Shown: positions 1 to 5,391, counted from the first letter of the stretch. The stretch is DNA of 5,391 nt from Pseudomonadota bacterium (GCA_023432655.1 JAEYUK010000149.1:1-5391); one strand, 5' to 3'. Numbers and translations are program-made. Notes: generated from the letters alone by a model not told the origin.

Positions 1-217
1 CTTCGATATCAACGGTTTCTTCATTCTTCACACCGGCCCTAACAAGCATCTGGTTATAAGCGGCCAGAAGATTAAGGTAGTGCTCTTGAGAAATAATCAC
101 TTTGATTTCAGATCCCTTACTGATCACCTGAACAACTTCATCGCCCTTCACATCTATAGCTGCGGGTCCTTTCTCTCTAAGAGTCTTGAAGTTAATGGTT
201 TCTTTTAAATTCATCAT
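1..217 (-). CDS. Phd/YefM-like antitoxin (partial, C-terminus beyond left edge)
   Basis: The visible 72 codons start MMNLKETINFKTLREKG and run in frame off the left edge. The layout matches type II antitoxins of the Phd/YefM kind: an N-terminal helix (residues 8-16, FKTLREKGP), then a beta segment around VVQVISKGSEIKVIIS (residues 28-43), then a helix EHYLNLLAAYNQML (45-58). In that family this N-terminal part dimerises and binds DNA, and the missing C-terminus would bind the toxin. An AGGTGG ribosome site (224-229) lies 6 bases before the first of two adjacent ATGs (215-217 and 212-214), so either could be used. A promoter with flanking inverted repeats lies upstream, which fits autoregulation. 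A toxin gene would be expected just beyond the left edge but cannot be seen. The family call is by pattern only; another small DNA-binding protein remains possible. Confidence 0.6.
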   Translation of the reverse strand, partial: MMNLKETINFKTLREKGPAAIDVKGDEVVQVISKGSEIKVIISQEHYLNLLAAYNQMLVRAGVKNEETVDIE

Positions 218-247
218 ATTGTTCCACCTGGTTTAAGGGACAAAACA

Positions 248-276
248 AGTATAACATATTGTCACTTTTCTGTCTC
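248..276 (-). promoter_or_regulatory. Sigma70-type promoter of the antitoxin gene
   Basis: Read on the minus strand, a -35 box GAGACA (271-276, 4 of 6 consensus matches) is separated by exactly 17 bases from a -10 box TATACT (248-253, 5 of 6). The -10 box is preceded by TGT, giving an extended -10. Transcription would start near 241, about 24 bases before the first ATG. Confidence 0.6.
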
Positions 277-298
277 TCTCCGGTTCTCATTATGTTAT
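251..298. repeat. 11-base inverted repeat flanking the antitoxin -35 box (candidate operator)
   Basis: ATAACATATTG (251-261) and CATTATGTTAT (288-298) are reverse complements at 10 of 11 positions. The inner arm overlaps the -10 box by three bases and the outer arm lies upstream of the -35 box, with centres 37 bases apart (about 3.5 helical turns). A second, smaller dyad CTCATT/AATGAG (286-291 and 302-307) overlaps the outer arm. Position and symmetry suit binding of a dimeric or tetrameric antitoxin repressor; that role is inferred. Confidence 0.5.
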
Positions 299-309
299 TA
301 CAATGAGTT

Positions 310-346
310 AAAAGCCTTGAGGAGGTAATTTAAAGACCTCCTCAAG
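310..346 (-). terminator. Rho-independent terminator of the integrase remnant
   Basis: A perfect 11-bp stem (316-326 with 336-346) closes a 9-base loop. On the minus strand it is followed by GC and then a short T-run (310-313). The integrase TGA stop (342-344) lies inside the stem. The T-run is short but the stem is strong. On the plus strand no T-run follows, so it should work mainly for minus-strand transcripts. It also separates this unit from the antitoxin promoter. Confidence 0.75.
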
Positions 347-674
347 ACATTAGCTTAACATCTACACCGGCCATGCGGACATAGATTTGGAAGGTTTTGA
401 AATCGGCCCAGCCGCCAATCTTCATCACTTGCGTGGGTTCTGCTCCTGATGCCAGAATGTGGGTAGCAAAACAAGCTCTCAAGTTATGAAAGTTCACATA
501 TTTTTCAATACCGATACTTTTCAAAAACTTCCAATAGAACGTTCCTACATAACCACCATCCTTTTTGAGATCAAACAAAACGTCTTTCCAATCTGGAGAA
601 ATGTGGGCATTTCTCCAAAGTAGTTTTTGGGTGATAACTGACTCGCAAGATAAAAAAGTTTGGTAAGATTTTTG
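342..674 (-). pseudogene. Tyrosine recombinase (integrase) C-terminal remnant
   Basis: About 110 codons are open after an in-frame TGA at 675-677. The C-terminal catalytic block is clear: HNLR (the H-x-x-R box), then FATHILASGAEPTQVMKIGGW, where W takes the place often held by His, then the nucleophile Tyr in FQIYVRMAG (codon 381-383). These residues carry out strand cleavage in phage/ICE integrases and XerC/D-like enzymes. The first catalytic Arg, the beta-hairpin Lys and the whole N-terminal core-binding/arm domain are missing; an intact enzyme usually has 300-400 residues. A TTG at 576-578 could start a 78-residue product, but no ribosome site supports it. Upstream sequence up to the tRNA terminator shows no other integrase motif in the minus-strand frames I read. 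It is therefore a 5'-truncated, probably inactive relic that has kept its own terminator. Confidence 0.8.
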
Positions 675-677
675 TCA

Positions 678-780
678 TAACAGGCTTGTGATAAGAACGG
701 GTTCGTGAATTTTGATGACAGAAATGTCAGAAGGATTGGTATGAAGAATCGAATCGTTTAACTTCCGCCGGCCGAAGTAG
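678..780. other. Non-coding stretch between integrase remnant and tRNA terminator
   Basis: One minus-strand frame is open here for about 34 codons before the TGA at 675-677, in the same frame as the integrase remnant. I see no start, ribosome site or integrase motif in it. It could be badly decayed integrase sequence, or the junction where the integrase 5' half was lost. Confidence 0.35.
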
Positions 781-809
781 AAATAAAAAAGGGACTCTTA
801 CGAGTCCCT
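781..809 (-). terminator. Rho-independent terminator of tRNA-Ala
   Basis: On the minus strand the hairpin AGGGACTC-GTAA-GAGTCCCT has an 8-bp stem with a GNRA (GTAA) tetraloop. It is followed by T6-A-T3 (781-790, counting the last stem T). It lies 12 bases after the tRNA CCA end, so it ends the tRNA transcript. Confidence 0.9.
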
Positions 810-821
810 AGTTTTATAATT

Positions 822-897
<76 letters not shown>

Positions 898-921
898 AAA
901 ACTGATTTGCTAGTGGAGTCT

Positions 922-950
922 AATTTATTAAAAACTCTTATTATCGGCAA
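922..950 (-). promoter_or_regulatory. Putative promoter of tRNA-Ala
   Basis: On the minus strand TTGCCG (945-950) and TAAATT (922-927) are separated by 17 bases, each with 4 of 6 consensus matches. A start near 915 would leave a leader of about 18 bases before the tRNA. TAGACT (916-921) is an alternative -10. The -35 box overlaps the hairpin at the end of the upstream gene. Confidence 0.4.
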
Positions 951-959
951 GAGATTTTT
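930..959 (-). terminator. Possible weak terminator after the small secreted-protein gene
   Basis: On the minus strand, five A residues and a T are followed by CTCTT, a 9-base loop, AAGAG and TTTTT (stem 935-939 with 949-953). The stem has only 5 bp plus A-T pairing, so it is weak, but it starts at the stop codon of the upstream gene and has A and T tracts on both sides. Confidence 0.45.
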
Positions 960-1281
960 ATCTAATTAGCCCTTCTGTAGCGGCATTTGTGCCGATAACA
1001 GTCGCTTCAGCTCGTCCACGATAAGTAATGACTGCTAAACAAAACTTACCGTCTTCGCCGGCCATTGTGTTGTAGGCGGCATATCCTTTCGAAGTAGGGT
1101 CCACTTTCACGCTGATAAAAGTCGGAACGGTAGTCGCTCCTTCAACTTTCCCACACAGCTCTGCTAGCTGGCTGTTGTAGTCTCGGGATGTGCGTACATA
1201 GTTAAATGAGGTGATCTTAATGGAAGTCGCAAAAGCAGAAACAGAAGACAAAAGAAGGGCCGTGGCCAGAAATGTTTTCAT
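958..1281 (-). CDS. Small exported protein of unknown function (107 aa)
   Basis: The start is well supported: AAGGAG (1287-1292) lies 5 bases before the ATG. Residues 1-18 (MKTFLATALLLSSVSAFA) form a textbook Sec signal peptide with AFA as the cleavage site, giving a mature protein of about 89 residues. The mature part is predicted to be mainly beta strands (IKITSFNYV, FISVKVD, FCLAVITYRG, AEATVIG). It has two cysteines, Cys43 and Cys81, which could form a disulfide in the periplasm or outside. The GEDGKFCLAV stretch recalls the DG-F-L turn of small transthyretin-like beta-sandwich domains; this is only a resemblance. I do not recognise a family. It lies 74 bases downstream of the exported protease gene on the same strand, so it may share its transcript or role, although a separate promoter is possible. 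Confidence 0.85.
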   Translation of the reverse strand: MKTFLATALLLSSVSAFATSIKITSFNYVRTSRDYNSQLAELCGKVEGATTVPTFISVKVDPTSKGYAAYNTMAGEDGKFCLAVITYRGRAEATVIGTNAATEGLIR

Positions 1282-1300
1282 TATAACTCCTTTTAGAATG

Positions 1301-1316
1301 AACCTGTTTATAGGTT
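1301..1316. promoter_or_regulatory. Dyad around a possible -10 box upstream of the small secreted-protein gene
   Basis: AACCT (1301-1305) and AGGTT (1312-1316) are exact inverted repeats around a 6-base centre. On the minus strand TATAAA (1307-1312) lies within the dyad, where a -10 box would give a start near 1300 and a 19-base leader. I find no good -35 at 16-18 bases. It may be an activator-dependent promoter with an operator, or a weak hairpin in a read-through transcript. Confidence 0.3.
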
Positions 1317-1355
1317 TTCAAGGTTGGTTATAATTGGCAATAATATTTTTTTACA

Positions 1356-2630
1356 CTAACGCGTAGCAATCTTGGCCTTAAGGATCTCTACTCCATCAAG
1401 ATTACCATTGGCCCTCGCAACGTCTAAAGGTGTTTCCCCTTTCTTATTTTTAAGCTCGAGGCCGGCACCCATTCCCAACAAAATCTCCAAAGACGCACGG
1501 GTTTTATTGCTCAGGGACTTTGCCAGGTGATGAAGAGCAGAATTCCCTTCAGCGTCCTGAAGATTCACCTCAGCACCAGCGGCAAGAAGAAGTGAAAGGG
1601 CTTCCGCATGCCCACCGAGTGCGGCCTTCATAAGGGCGGTCTGGCCATCTTTAGTATAAAAATCTACCCAGGTCTCAAGTTTTAAAACTTTATTGAGAGT
1701 TGAAACATCACCTCTCAGGGCCGCTTCATTCAAGACGTTTTGGAGACTCACTTCCGGAATCACGGTAAGCCTCATAACATCTTCACCACGACAATTATCA
1801 TTAGTGCACTTAACAGATTTTATACAGGACTTACCATAATCAACGACAAAGTCCTGTTCACCCCGAACTAAAATACCTTCAACCAGGCCAGTTTTTTCGT
1901 TAAACACAGCAGAGCCAGAATTTCCCTGAAAGGAATCAAGATTGGCCTGAAAAAAGTGGGGGTGATGATTACTTCGAACCCAGGCCCCATCAGCGACCTT
2001 AGTCGGAAGTCCCATGGGAGCGCCGATAACCATGAGTCTTGTAAAGTTTCTAATTTCTCCACTGGAGTTAATTTCAAGGGGTTCCCGATCTAATACCGGA
2101 CGATCAAGCTGAACAATCGCATAGTCGAGGTTTATTGAACTATTAAGAGTCTGCGAGATAACTCTCTGACACTTATAGATATCGGAGTTTTTAATCTTTT
2201 TCCCCGCCTTGCCTCGAGTATCCGTTTTAAAATCAAAAACCCAGTTATTATCTGAGCAGTCAGCCGAGTCAGTAACACAGTGGCCGGCGGTGACAATTAA
2301 GTCAGGAGCAATAAGAAAGCCGCTACACTGGGCCGGATTTGGTTGGTCGATAAAACGCTCACCTTTGCAGGCCTTGAGCCCTTGGGAAGTCATATCAGAA
2401 ATATAGGATCCAAGAGTCTCTTTTTGTGAGACTTCCGAGTACTTAGAATTTTTTGGAAGTAAGTTCCGGGAGAGCATCATAACCGCTGTAGAAGAGGCGA
2501 GCTTTTGTTGTGCGGGAGTTGCAGATATCACTTCAACTCTATTGTCCTCACCATAAATCACCCGGGCCTCGGTGGCGGAAGAGAATAAAAGAACTCCGCT
2601 TAATACCAACAAATGTGACTTTGAACCCAT
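1356..2630 (-). CDS. Exported trypsin-like serine protease with C-terminal ankyrin repeats
   Basis: GGAGGAG (2634-2640) sits just upstream of the ATG. Residues 1-22 look like a Sec signal peptide (hydrophobic LLVLSGVLLF, possible cleavage after TEA). Residues about 70-290 form a chymotrypsin-fold (S1-type) protease. All three catalytic residues are visible: His117 in TAGHC, Asp169 in NLDYAIVQLD and Ser238 in GNSGS. The eight cysteines fit disulfides in an exported enzyme. Residues about 298-420 are ankyrin repeats, best seen in DGQTALMKAALGGHAEALSL (328-347), EGNSALHHLA (361-370) and KGETPLDVARANGNLDGVEI (397-416). Ankyrin repeats usually bind proteins, so here they could choose substrates, hold an inhibitor or anchor the enzyme; this is inference. 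Residues 23-70 may be a propeptide. The small exported-protein gene follows on the same strand. It is divergent from the nucleotidase gene. Substrate and exact location are unknown. Confidence 0.9.
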   Translation of the reverse strand: MGSKSHLLVLSGVLLFSSATEARVIYGEDNRVEVISATPAQQKLASSTAVMMLSRNLLPKNSKYSEVSQKETLGSYISDMTSQGLKACKGERFIDQPNPAQCSGFLIAPDLIVTAGHCVTDSADCSDNNWVFDFKTDTRGKAGKKIKNSDIYKCQRVISQTLNSSINLDYAIVQLDRPVLDREPLEINSSGEIRNFTRLMVIGAPMGLPTKVADGAWVRSNHHPHFFQANLDSFQGNSGSAVFNEKTGLVEGILVRGEQDFVVDYGKSCIKSVKCTNDNCRGEDVMRLTVIPEVSLQNVLNEAALRGDVSTLNKVLKLETWVDFYTKDGQTALMKAALGGHAEALSLLLAAGAEVNLQDAEGNSALHHLAKSLSNKTRASLEILLGMGAGLELKNKKGETPLDVARANGNLDGVEILKAKIATR

Positions 2631-2640
2631 GAACTCCTCC

Positions 2641-2774
2641 AGAATGAATGGTTCTTTATACCGCTAAAAGGCCTGTGAACTGGAGGATTTTGACGCGATA
2701 TGTAATTTATCCTCATTTGACGACTGACTTTTAAAGGAGGACACTTTAATACTGCTAATTTTAAAGGGACAACT
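2641..2774. promoter_or_regulatory. Divergent promoter region between protease and nucleotidase genes
   Basis: For the protease (minus strand) a TATAAA box lies at 2655-2660, 25 bases before the ATG, with no clear -35. For the nucleotidase (plus strand) the best pair is CTGACT (2724-2729), 17 bases, TAATAC (2747-2752), which is weak. TTTGACG occurs twice in direct orientation (2689-2695 and 2716-2722), 27 bases apart. AAAGGAGG (2733-2740) is a strong Shine-Dalgarno-like sequence too far from the nucleotidase ATG to serve it. The actual ribosome site is AAAGGGA (2763-2769), 5 bases before ATG 2775. Confidence 0.35.
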
Positions 2775-4145
2775 ATGGGAATTTACGTTAATCGCACACT
2801 AAATATGAAACAGATAGCCGCCATCGGCTTCGATATGGATTACACCCTCGTTCGCTATGATTCACAGGCTTTTGAGCAAATGACCTACAAAGAAATCCAG
2901 AAGAAACTGGTCGAGGTAAAAGGCTATCCGGAAGAAATCAAAAATCTAAAATTTAAATTTGATCTCGCCATCCGGGGACTTGTTATTGATAAGCCGCTAG
3001 GGAATGTTTTGAAACTTTCTACTTACAGTAAAGTAAAGCATGCCTTTCATGGTCTTAAAGAAGTCGATTTCAAAACTCAGCAGAAAGTTTATCAAGGTCT
3101 TGTGATCGATTTAAATGATTCTGATCGCTACTCTATTGTGGATACAACTTTCTCAGTTTCTTATTGTACCATGTACATGCAGATCGTAGATTTAAAGGAC
3201 TCTCATCCTGAGCTCAATCTTCCTGATTACAAAACAATTGAAAATGATGTTCTTGAGGCCCTGGATATTTCTCACCGAGATGGAACACTTAAGTCTCAGG
3301 TTAAGAAGAATGTTAAAAAATTTATCGTTCAAGATGAAAAAGCCGTCGTGGCCCTTGAGCGATTTAAAAAACACGGAAAGAAACTTTGGGTCATCACTAA
3401 TTCTGATTACGAATATTCAAAACTTCTTCTCGATTACGCCATTAATCCTTTCTTAAAAAACCATAAGCATTGGTCTGAACTTTTTAACATTGTTGTCACT
3501 GCGGCCAATAAACCGAAGTTTTTTACTGATAAAATGCCCCTTCTCCAAGTTGATCCGGCAACAGGTCTAATGAGAAACCACCATGGAAAAATTGAAGATG
3601 GGATCTATCAAGGTGGGAACGCACAGACGATCCAGAAAAGTTCAGGCTTTACCGGTGAACAGATTCTTTATCTCGGAGATCATATCTACGGAGACGTTCT
3701 CTCCATCAAAAAAACCTGTAACTGGAGAACGGCCTTGGTTATCGAGGAGCTCATTGAGGAAATCAATGCTTTAGAAGAAAGTGCCGATCTCTCTGAGCAG
3801 ATCAACACCTTGATGACAGAAAAAATTCAGTACGAACAAAAACTGGATGATCTTTTCGATAAGGACATTGAGAAAGGGAAAAAACCTGCGAAAGAAAAAA
3901 TCCAGGAGCACTTTCAAAAAATCGAGAAGGTTGATAAGAGGATCGGGAAACTCATCCGCTCCCATTCGCAATTTTTTAATCCCCATTGGGGAGAGACCAT
4001 GAGGGCGGGGGTTGAGCCTAGCCGTCTCGCAGGCCAGATTGAAAAATATGCCTGTATTTACATGGCAAAGATTTCTGATTTTTCAGACTACTCTCCGAGG
4101 ACATATTATCGTCCGAAGAAGAAGTCCCTTCCTCACGAAAATTAA
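2775..4145 (+). CDS. HAD-IG family 5'-nucleotidase (cytosolic purine nucleotidase cN-II-like)
   Basis: This 456-residue cytosolic enzyme should hydrolyse nucleoside 5'-monophosphates; the family prototype, human cN-II (NT5C2), prefers IMP and GMP. HAD motif I is GFDMDYTLV, with nucleophile Asp20 and acid/base Asp22. Motif II is WVITNSDYEYS (Thr208, Asn209). Motif III is Lys246 in NKPKFF. Motif IV is LYLGDHIYGDV (Asp302, Asp307). A large cap insertion separates motifs I and II, as in the family. Residues about 325-395 are rich in charged helix and probably coiled. Similarity to cN-II runs end to end as I recall it: the N-terminal VNR-L-M before motif I, the GLV-D-GN-LK stretch (68-80), the RS-S-F segment (395-400), the Q-E-YA-IYMA helix (421-431) and the near-terminal PHE. 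The N-terminal match supports ATG 2775 over the internal Met11. AAAGGGA precedes the start. It stands alone and converges with the regulator gene 3 bases beyond its stop. Substrate preference cannot be read from the sequence. Confidence 0.93.
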   Translation: MGIYVNRTLNMKQIAAIGFDMDYTLVRYDSQAFEQMTYKEIQKKLVEVKGYPEEIKNLKFKFDLAIRGLVIDKPLGNVLKLSTYSKVKHAFHGLKEVDFKTQQKVYQGLVIDLNDSDRYSIVDTTFSVSYCTMYMQIVDLKDSHPELNLPDYKTIENDVLEALDISHRDGTLKSQVKKNVKKFIVQDEKAVVALERFKKHGKKLWVITNSDYEYSKLLLDYAINPFLKNHKHWSELFNIVVTAANKPKFFTDKMPLLQVDPATGLMRNHHGKIEDGIYQGGNAQTIQKSSGFTGEQILYLGDHIYGDVLSIKKTCNWRTALVIEELIEEINALEESADLSEQINTLMTEKIQYEQKLDDLFDKDIEKGKKPAKEKIQEHFQKIEKVDKRIGKLIRSHSQFFNPHWGETMRAGVEPSRLAGQIEKYACIYMAKISDFSDYSPRTYYRPKKKSLPHEN

Positions 4146-4148
4146 TTT

Positions 4149-5006
4149 TTAAGTAATTTCAAATCGAGCACCAAGAGGTGAAGAGTGTGTTTCTTGTAAA
4201 AGTACCGCCTTCACTTCTTTTGTTGTTCGGCGCTTTACAAGACTCTCCAAAGTCTGTGCTCTATACAAGTTGATAAATTCCACAATTTCGGGATTGATGG
4301 AAGATGCCACCTGTTTTAAGTGATATTCAGGGAAATAACTCATGATAATCTTCCCCGCGTTCGATTCTACTTTTAGTTGAAAGTCACTTTGATAAAAGAT
4401 CTGTTCTTCGGCGTATTCTTCCAACAGGGATTCTGTCGAATCAAATTTTCTGAGTTCCATTCCGTAATTATCCCAGTAAACCTCATCTTGTCCGATCTCT
4501 ACCATTTCTTTGATATCTTCCAGACTATTCTTCCCTTCACTTATTAAAAATTTTACTACATCAACAAAGAGCTGGAAGTTAATAAGGTTATCGAAGTCCA
4601 AAAAGAACTCAGACTCAAGCTCAGTCATATCTGTAAGACGTTTAACACTTTCTGTCCCTAGCTTCTTATCCAAATAAGTAAGAAAGGGGTAAATTTCTCT
4701 GACTTTTTGCGCCCGAAAGTGACGGTAGCGTTTAGGGATTTTAAAACCTAAGGAGACCTCATCGTTATTAAGCTTTACCTTTGAACGACGATCGATAACA
4801 CCTGTCTCCAAAGTTTCAGGCGGAATAGAGGTAAAGCGAGCAAATAAAAACCACTGTGGGGCCGAGGGGACTAAAAGATTGTGTTCCATTTTTGAGAGGG
4901 CACTCTGTGAACAACCGATGGCCCGGGCCACATCGGCCTGATTGAATTTTTTAAACTTTCTCGCCGCCTTCATTAAAGGCCCGATAGAATAAACTTGCTC
5001 TTCCAT
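4149..5006 (-). CDS. XRE-family helix-turn-helix regulator with unrecognised C-terminal domain (285 aa)
   Basis: I place the start at ATG 5004-5006. AGGAA (5015-5019) lies 8 bases upstream, and the gene then begins 20 bases after the upstream stop. A TTG at 5034-5036 would add ten residues and overlap the upstream gene, with no supporting site seen. Residues about 8-62 form an XRE/Cro-CI-type helix-turn-helix: LMKAARKFKKFNQADVARAI, then the recognition part GCSQSALSKMEHN. The remaining roughly 220 residues are mixed alpha/beta with no motif I can name (landmarks DEVYWDNYGMELRKFDS at 174-190 and FQLKVESNAGKIIMSYFPEY at 209-228). This could be a ligand-sensing or oligomerisation domain. A loose similarity of layout to effector-binding domains of AraC-type regulators is not firm. 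Co-transcription with the aldo/keto reductase gene suggests it may control that unit or respond to its substrate. Confidence 0.82.
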   Translation of the reverse strand: MEEQVYSIGPLMKAARKFKKFNQADVARAIGCSQSALSKMEHNLLVPSAPQWFLFARFTSIPPETLETGVIDRRSKVKLNNDEVSLGFKIPKRYRHFRAQKVREIYPFLTYLDKKLGTESVKRLTDMTELESEFFLDFDNLINFQLFVDVVKFLISEGKNSLEDIKEMVEIGQDEVYWDNYGMELRKFDSTESLLEEYAEEQIFYQSDFQLKVESNAGKIIMSYFPEYHLKQVASSINPEIVEFINLYRAQTLESLVKRRTTKEVKAVLLQETHSSPLGARFEIT

Positions 5007-5026
5007 GAGAATTATTCCTATTTGTG

Positions 5027-5391
5027 TTATTTCCAAAGATCCAGGACCTCCTCTATTCTCTCTCTCATAAGTTTTTGCTGTAAATTAGACGTAACTTGAA
5101 CAACATCTTTTTCTTGTTTAAAACCAATTAAGACTGTCGACAATCCGTAATAAAACAAATTGTAGTGAAGGCAGAACTCCTGAAGAGTAAGACCGAATTT
5201 ATCCAGAATACTCTTAAGCTTTTCAGTTCGCTCTACCTTACTTTGCACCTCTTGTTTATTCCACCATGGTGCCCAGGAGCGAGCGTCACTTTGATCAAAC
5301 TTTCTCTCTCTATTCACACGTCCGGTCAGGATTCCTTTATCGAAAGTCCCCCAGCTCATGCTGAAAGCTGATTTCCACTCACCCTGTAACC
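5027..5391 (-). CDS. Aldo/keto reductase, C-terminal part (5' end beyond right edge)
   Basis: The frame stays open to the right edge (LQGEWKSAFSM upstream of the first internal Met), so the Met at 5357-5359 is not the start and about 121 codons of a normally 280-340 codon gene are seen. SWGTFDKGILTGRV matches the conserved AKR strand/loop written A-SPL--GLLTGK in most members. The downstream helix LKSILDKFGLTLQEFCLHYNL and STVLIGFKQEKDV match the AKR pattern of a late helix followed by S-V-I-G--, which contacts the NADPH 2'-phosphate region. The catalytic Asp-Tyr-Lys-His lie in the missing half, so activity cannot be judged. The enzyme would be a cytosolic NADPH-dependent carbonyl reductase of unknown substrate. 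The XRE regulator follows after 20 bases, probably in one operon whose promoter is outside the window. Confidence 0.85.
   Translation of the reverse strand, partial: LQGEWKSAFSMSWGTFDKGILTGRVNRERKFDQSDARSWAPWWNKQEVQSKVERTEKLKSILDKFGLTLQEFCLHYNLFYYGLSTVLIGFKQEKDVVQVTSNLQQKLMRERIEEVLDLWK

Noticed and set aside
342..578. Integrase fragment as a functional 78-residue gene
   Set aside because: The start would be a TTG without a ribosome site, the frame stays open upstream without a better start, and half of the catalytic domain is absent; a remnant is the simpler reading.
3979..3989. CCCC-ATT-GGGG mini-hairpin inside the nucleotidase gene, considered as a terminator for the converging regulator gene
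   Set aside because: On the minus strand it is followed by ATTAAAAAA rather than a T-run, and it lies about 160 bases inside the opposite coding sequence, so it is probably chance.
4169..4180. CACC-AAGA-GGTG hairpin just past the nucleotidase stop
   Set aside because: The stem has only 4 bp and no T-run directly follows; it lies within the coding sequence of the regulator.
5007..5036. TTG start at 5034-5036 for the regulator (ten extra residues)
   Set aside because: It would overlap the reductase stop and lacks a clear ribosome site, whereas ATG 5004-5006 has AGGAA at 8 bases.
5165..5371. Plus-strand open frame opposite the reductase gene, and similar frames within the protease, nucleotidase and regulator genes
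   Set aside because: They lie wholly opposite or inside genes with clear family motifs, have no ribosome sites I can see, and their translations show no domain features.

Overview
The window looks like chromosomal DNA of a moderately AT-rich Gram-negative bacterium, most likely a Bdellovibrionota member (Bacteriovorax/Peredibacter-like predator). This is an inference. It rests on a bacterial homologue of the eukaryotic cytosolic purine 5'-nucleotidase (HAD-IG type), an exported trypsin-like protease fused to ankyrin repeats, small exported proteins of unknown function, and the base composition. No single marker fixes the taxonomy.

Layout, left to right. (1) Positions 1-307: 5' part of a Phd/YefM-like antitoxin gene on the minus strand, cut by the left edge. 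Its sigma70-type promoter is flanked by two 11-base inverted arms that look like an autoregulatory operator. (2) 310-677: 3' remnant of a tyrosine recombinase (integrase) on the minus strand, ending in an 11-bp terminator hairpin. Its first half is missing. (3) 781-897: an intact tRNA-Ala(GGC) with encoded CCA and a GTAA-loop terminator, whose 3' end faces the integrase remnant. This arrangement fits a decayed integrative element next to a tRNA target. (4) 958-2630: two minus-strand genes for exported proteins, a 424-residue serine protease with C-terminal ankyrin repeats followed 74 bases later by a 107-residue secreted protein with two cysteines. (5) 2641-2774: divergent intergenic region. 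(6) 2775-4145: plus-strand HAD-IG 5'-nucleotidase. (7) 4149-5391: a minus-strand pair, an aldo/keto reductase (cut by the right edge) and an XRE-type regulator starting 20 bases after it. The regulator converges with the nucleotidase gene, with 3 bases between the stop codons.

Functionally this is a mixed housekeeping/accessory region. The tRNA, nucleotidase and reductase are metabolic or informational. The protease and its small neighbour act outside the cytoplasm. The antitoxin and integrase remnant are accessory. I see no CRISPR array, intact insertion sequence, rRNA or clearly new multi-gene defence system. The points most worth a second look are the antitoxin promoter/operator, the tRNA-adjacent integrase scar, the protease-ankyrin fusion with its small partner candidate, and the regulator with an unrecognised roughly 220-residue C-terminal region.
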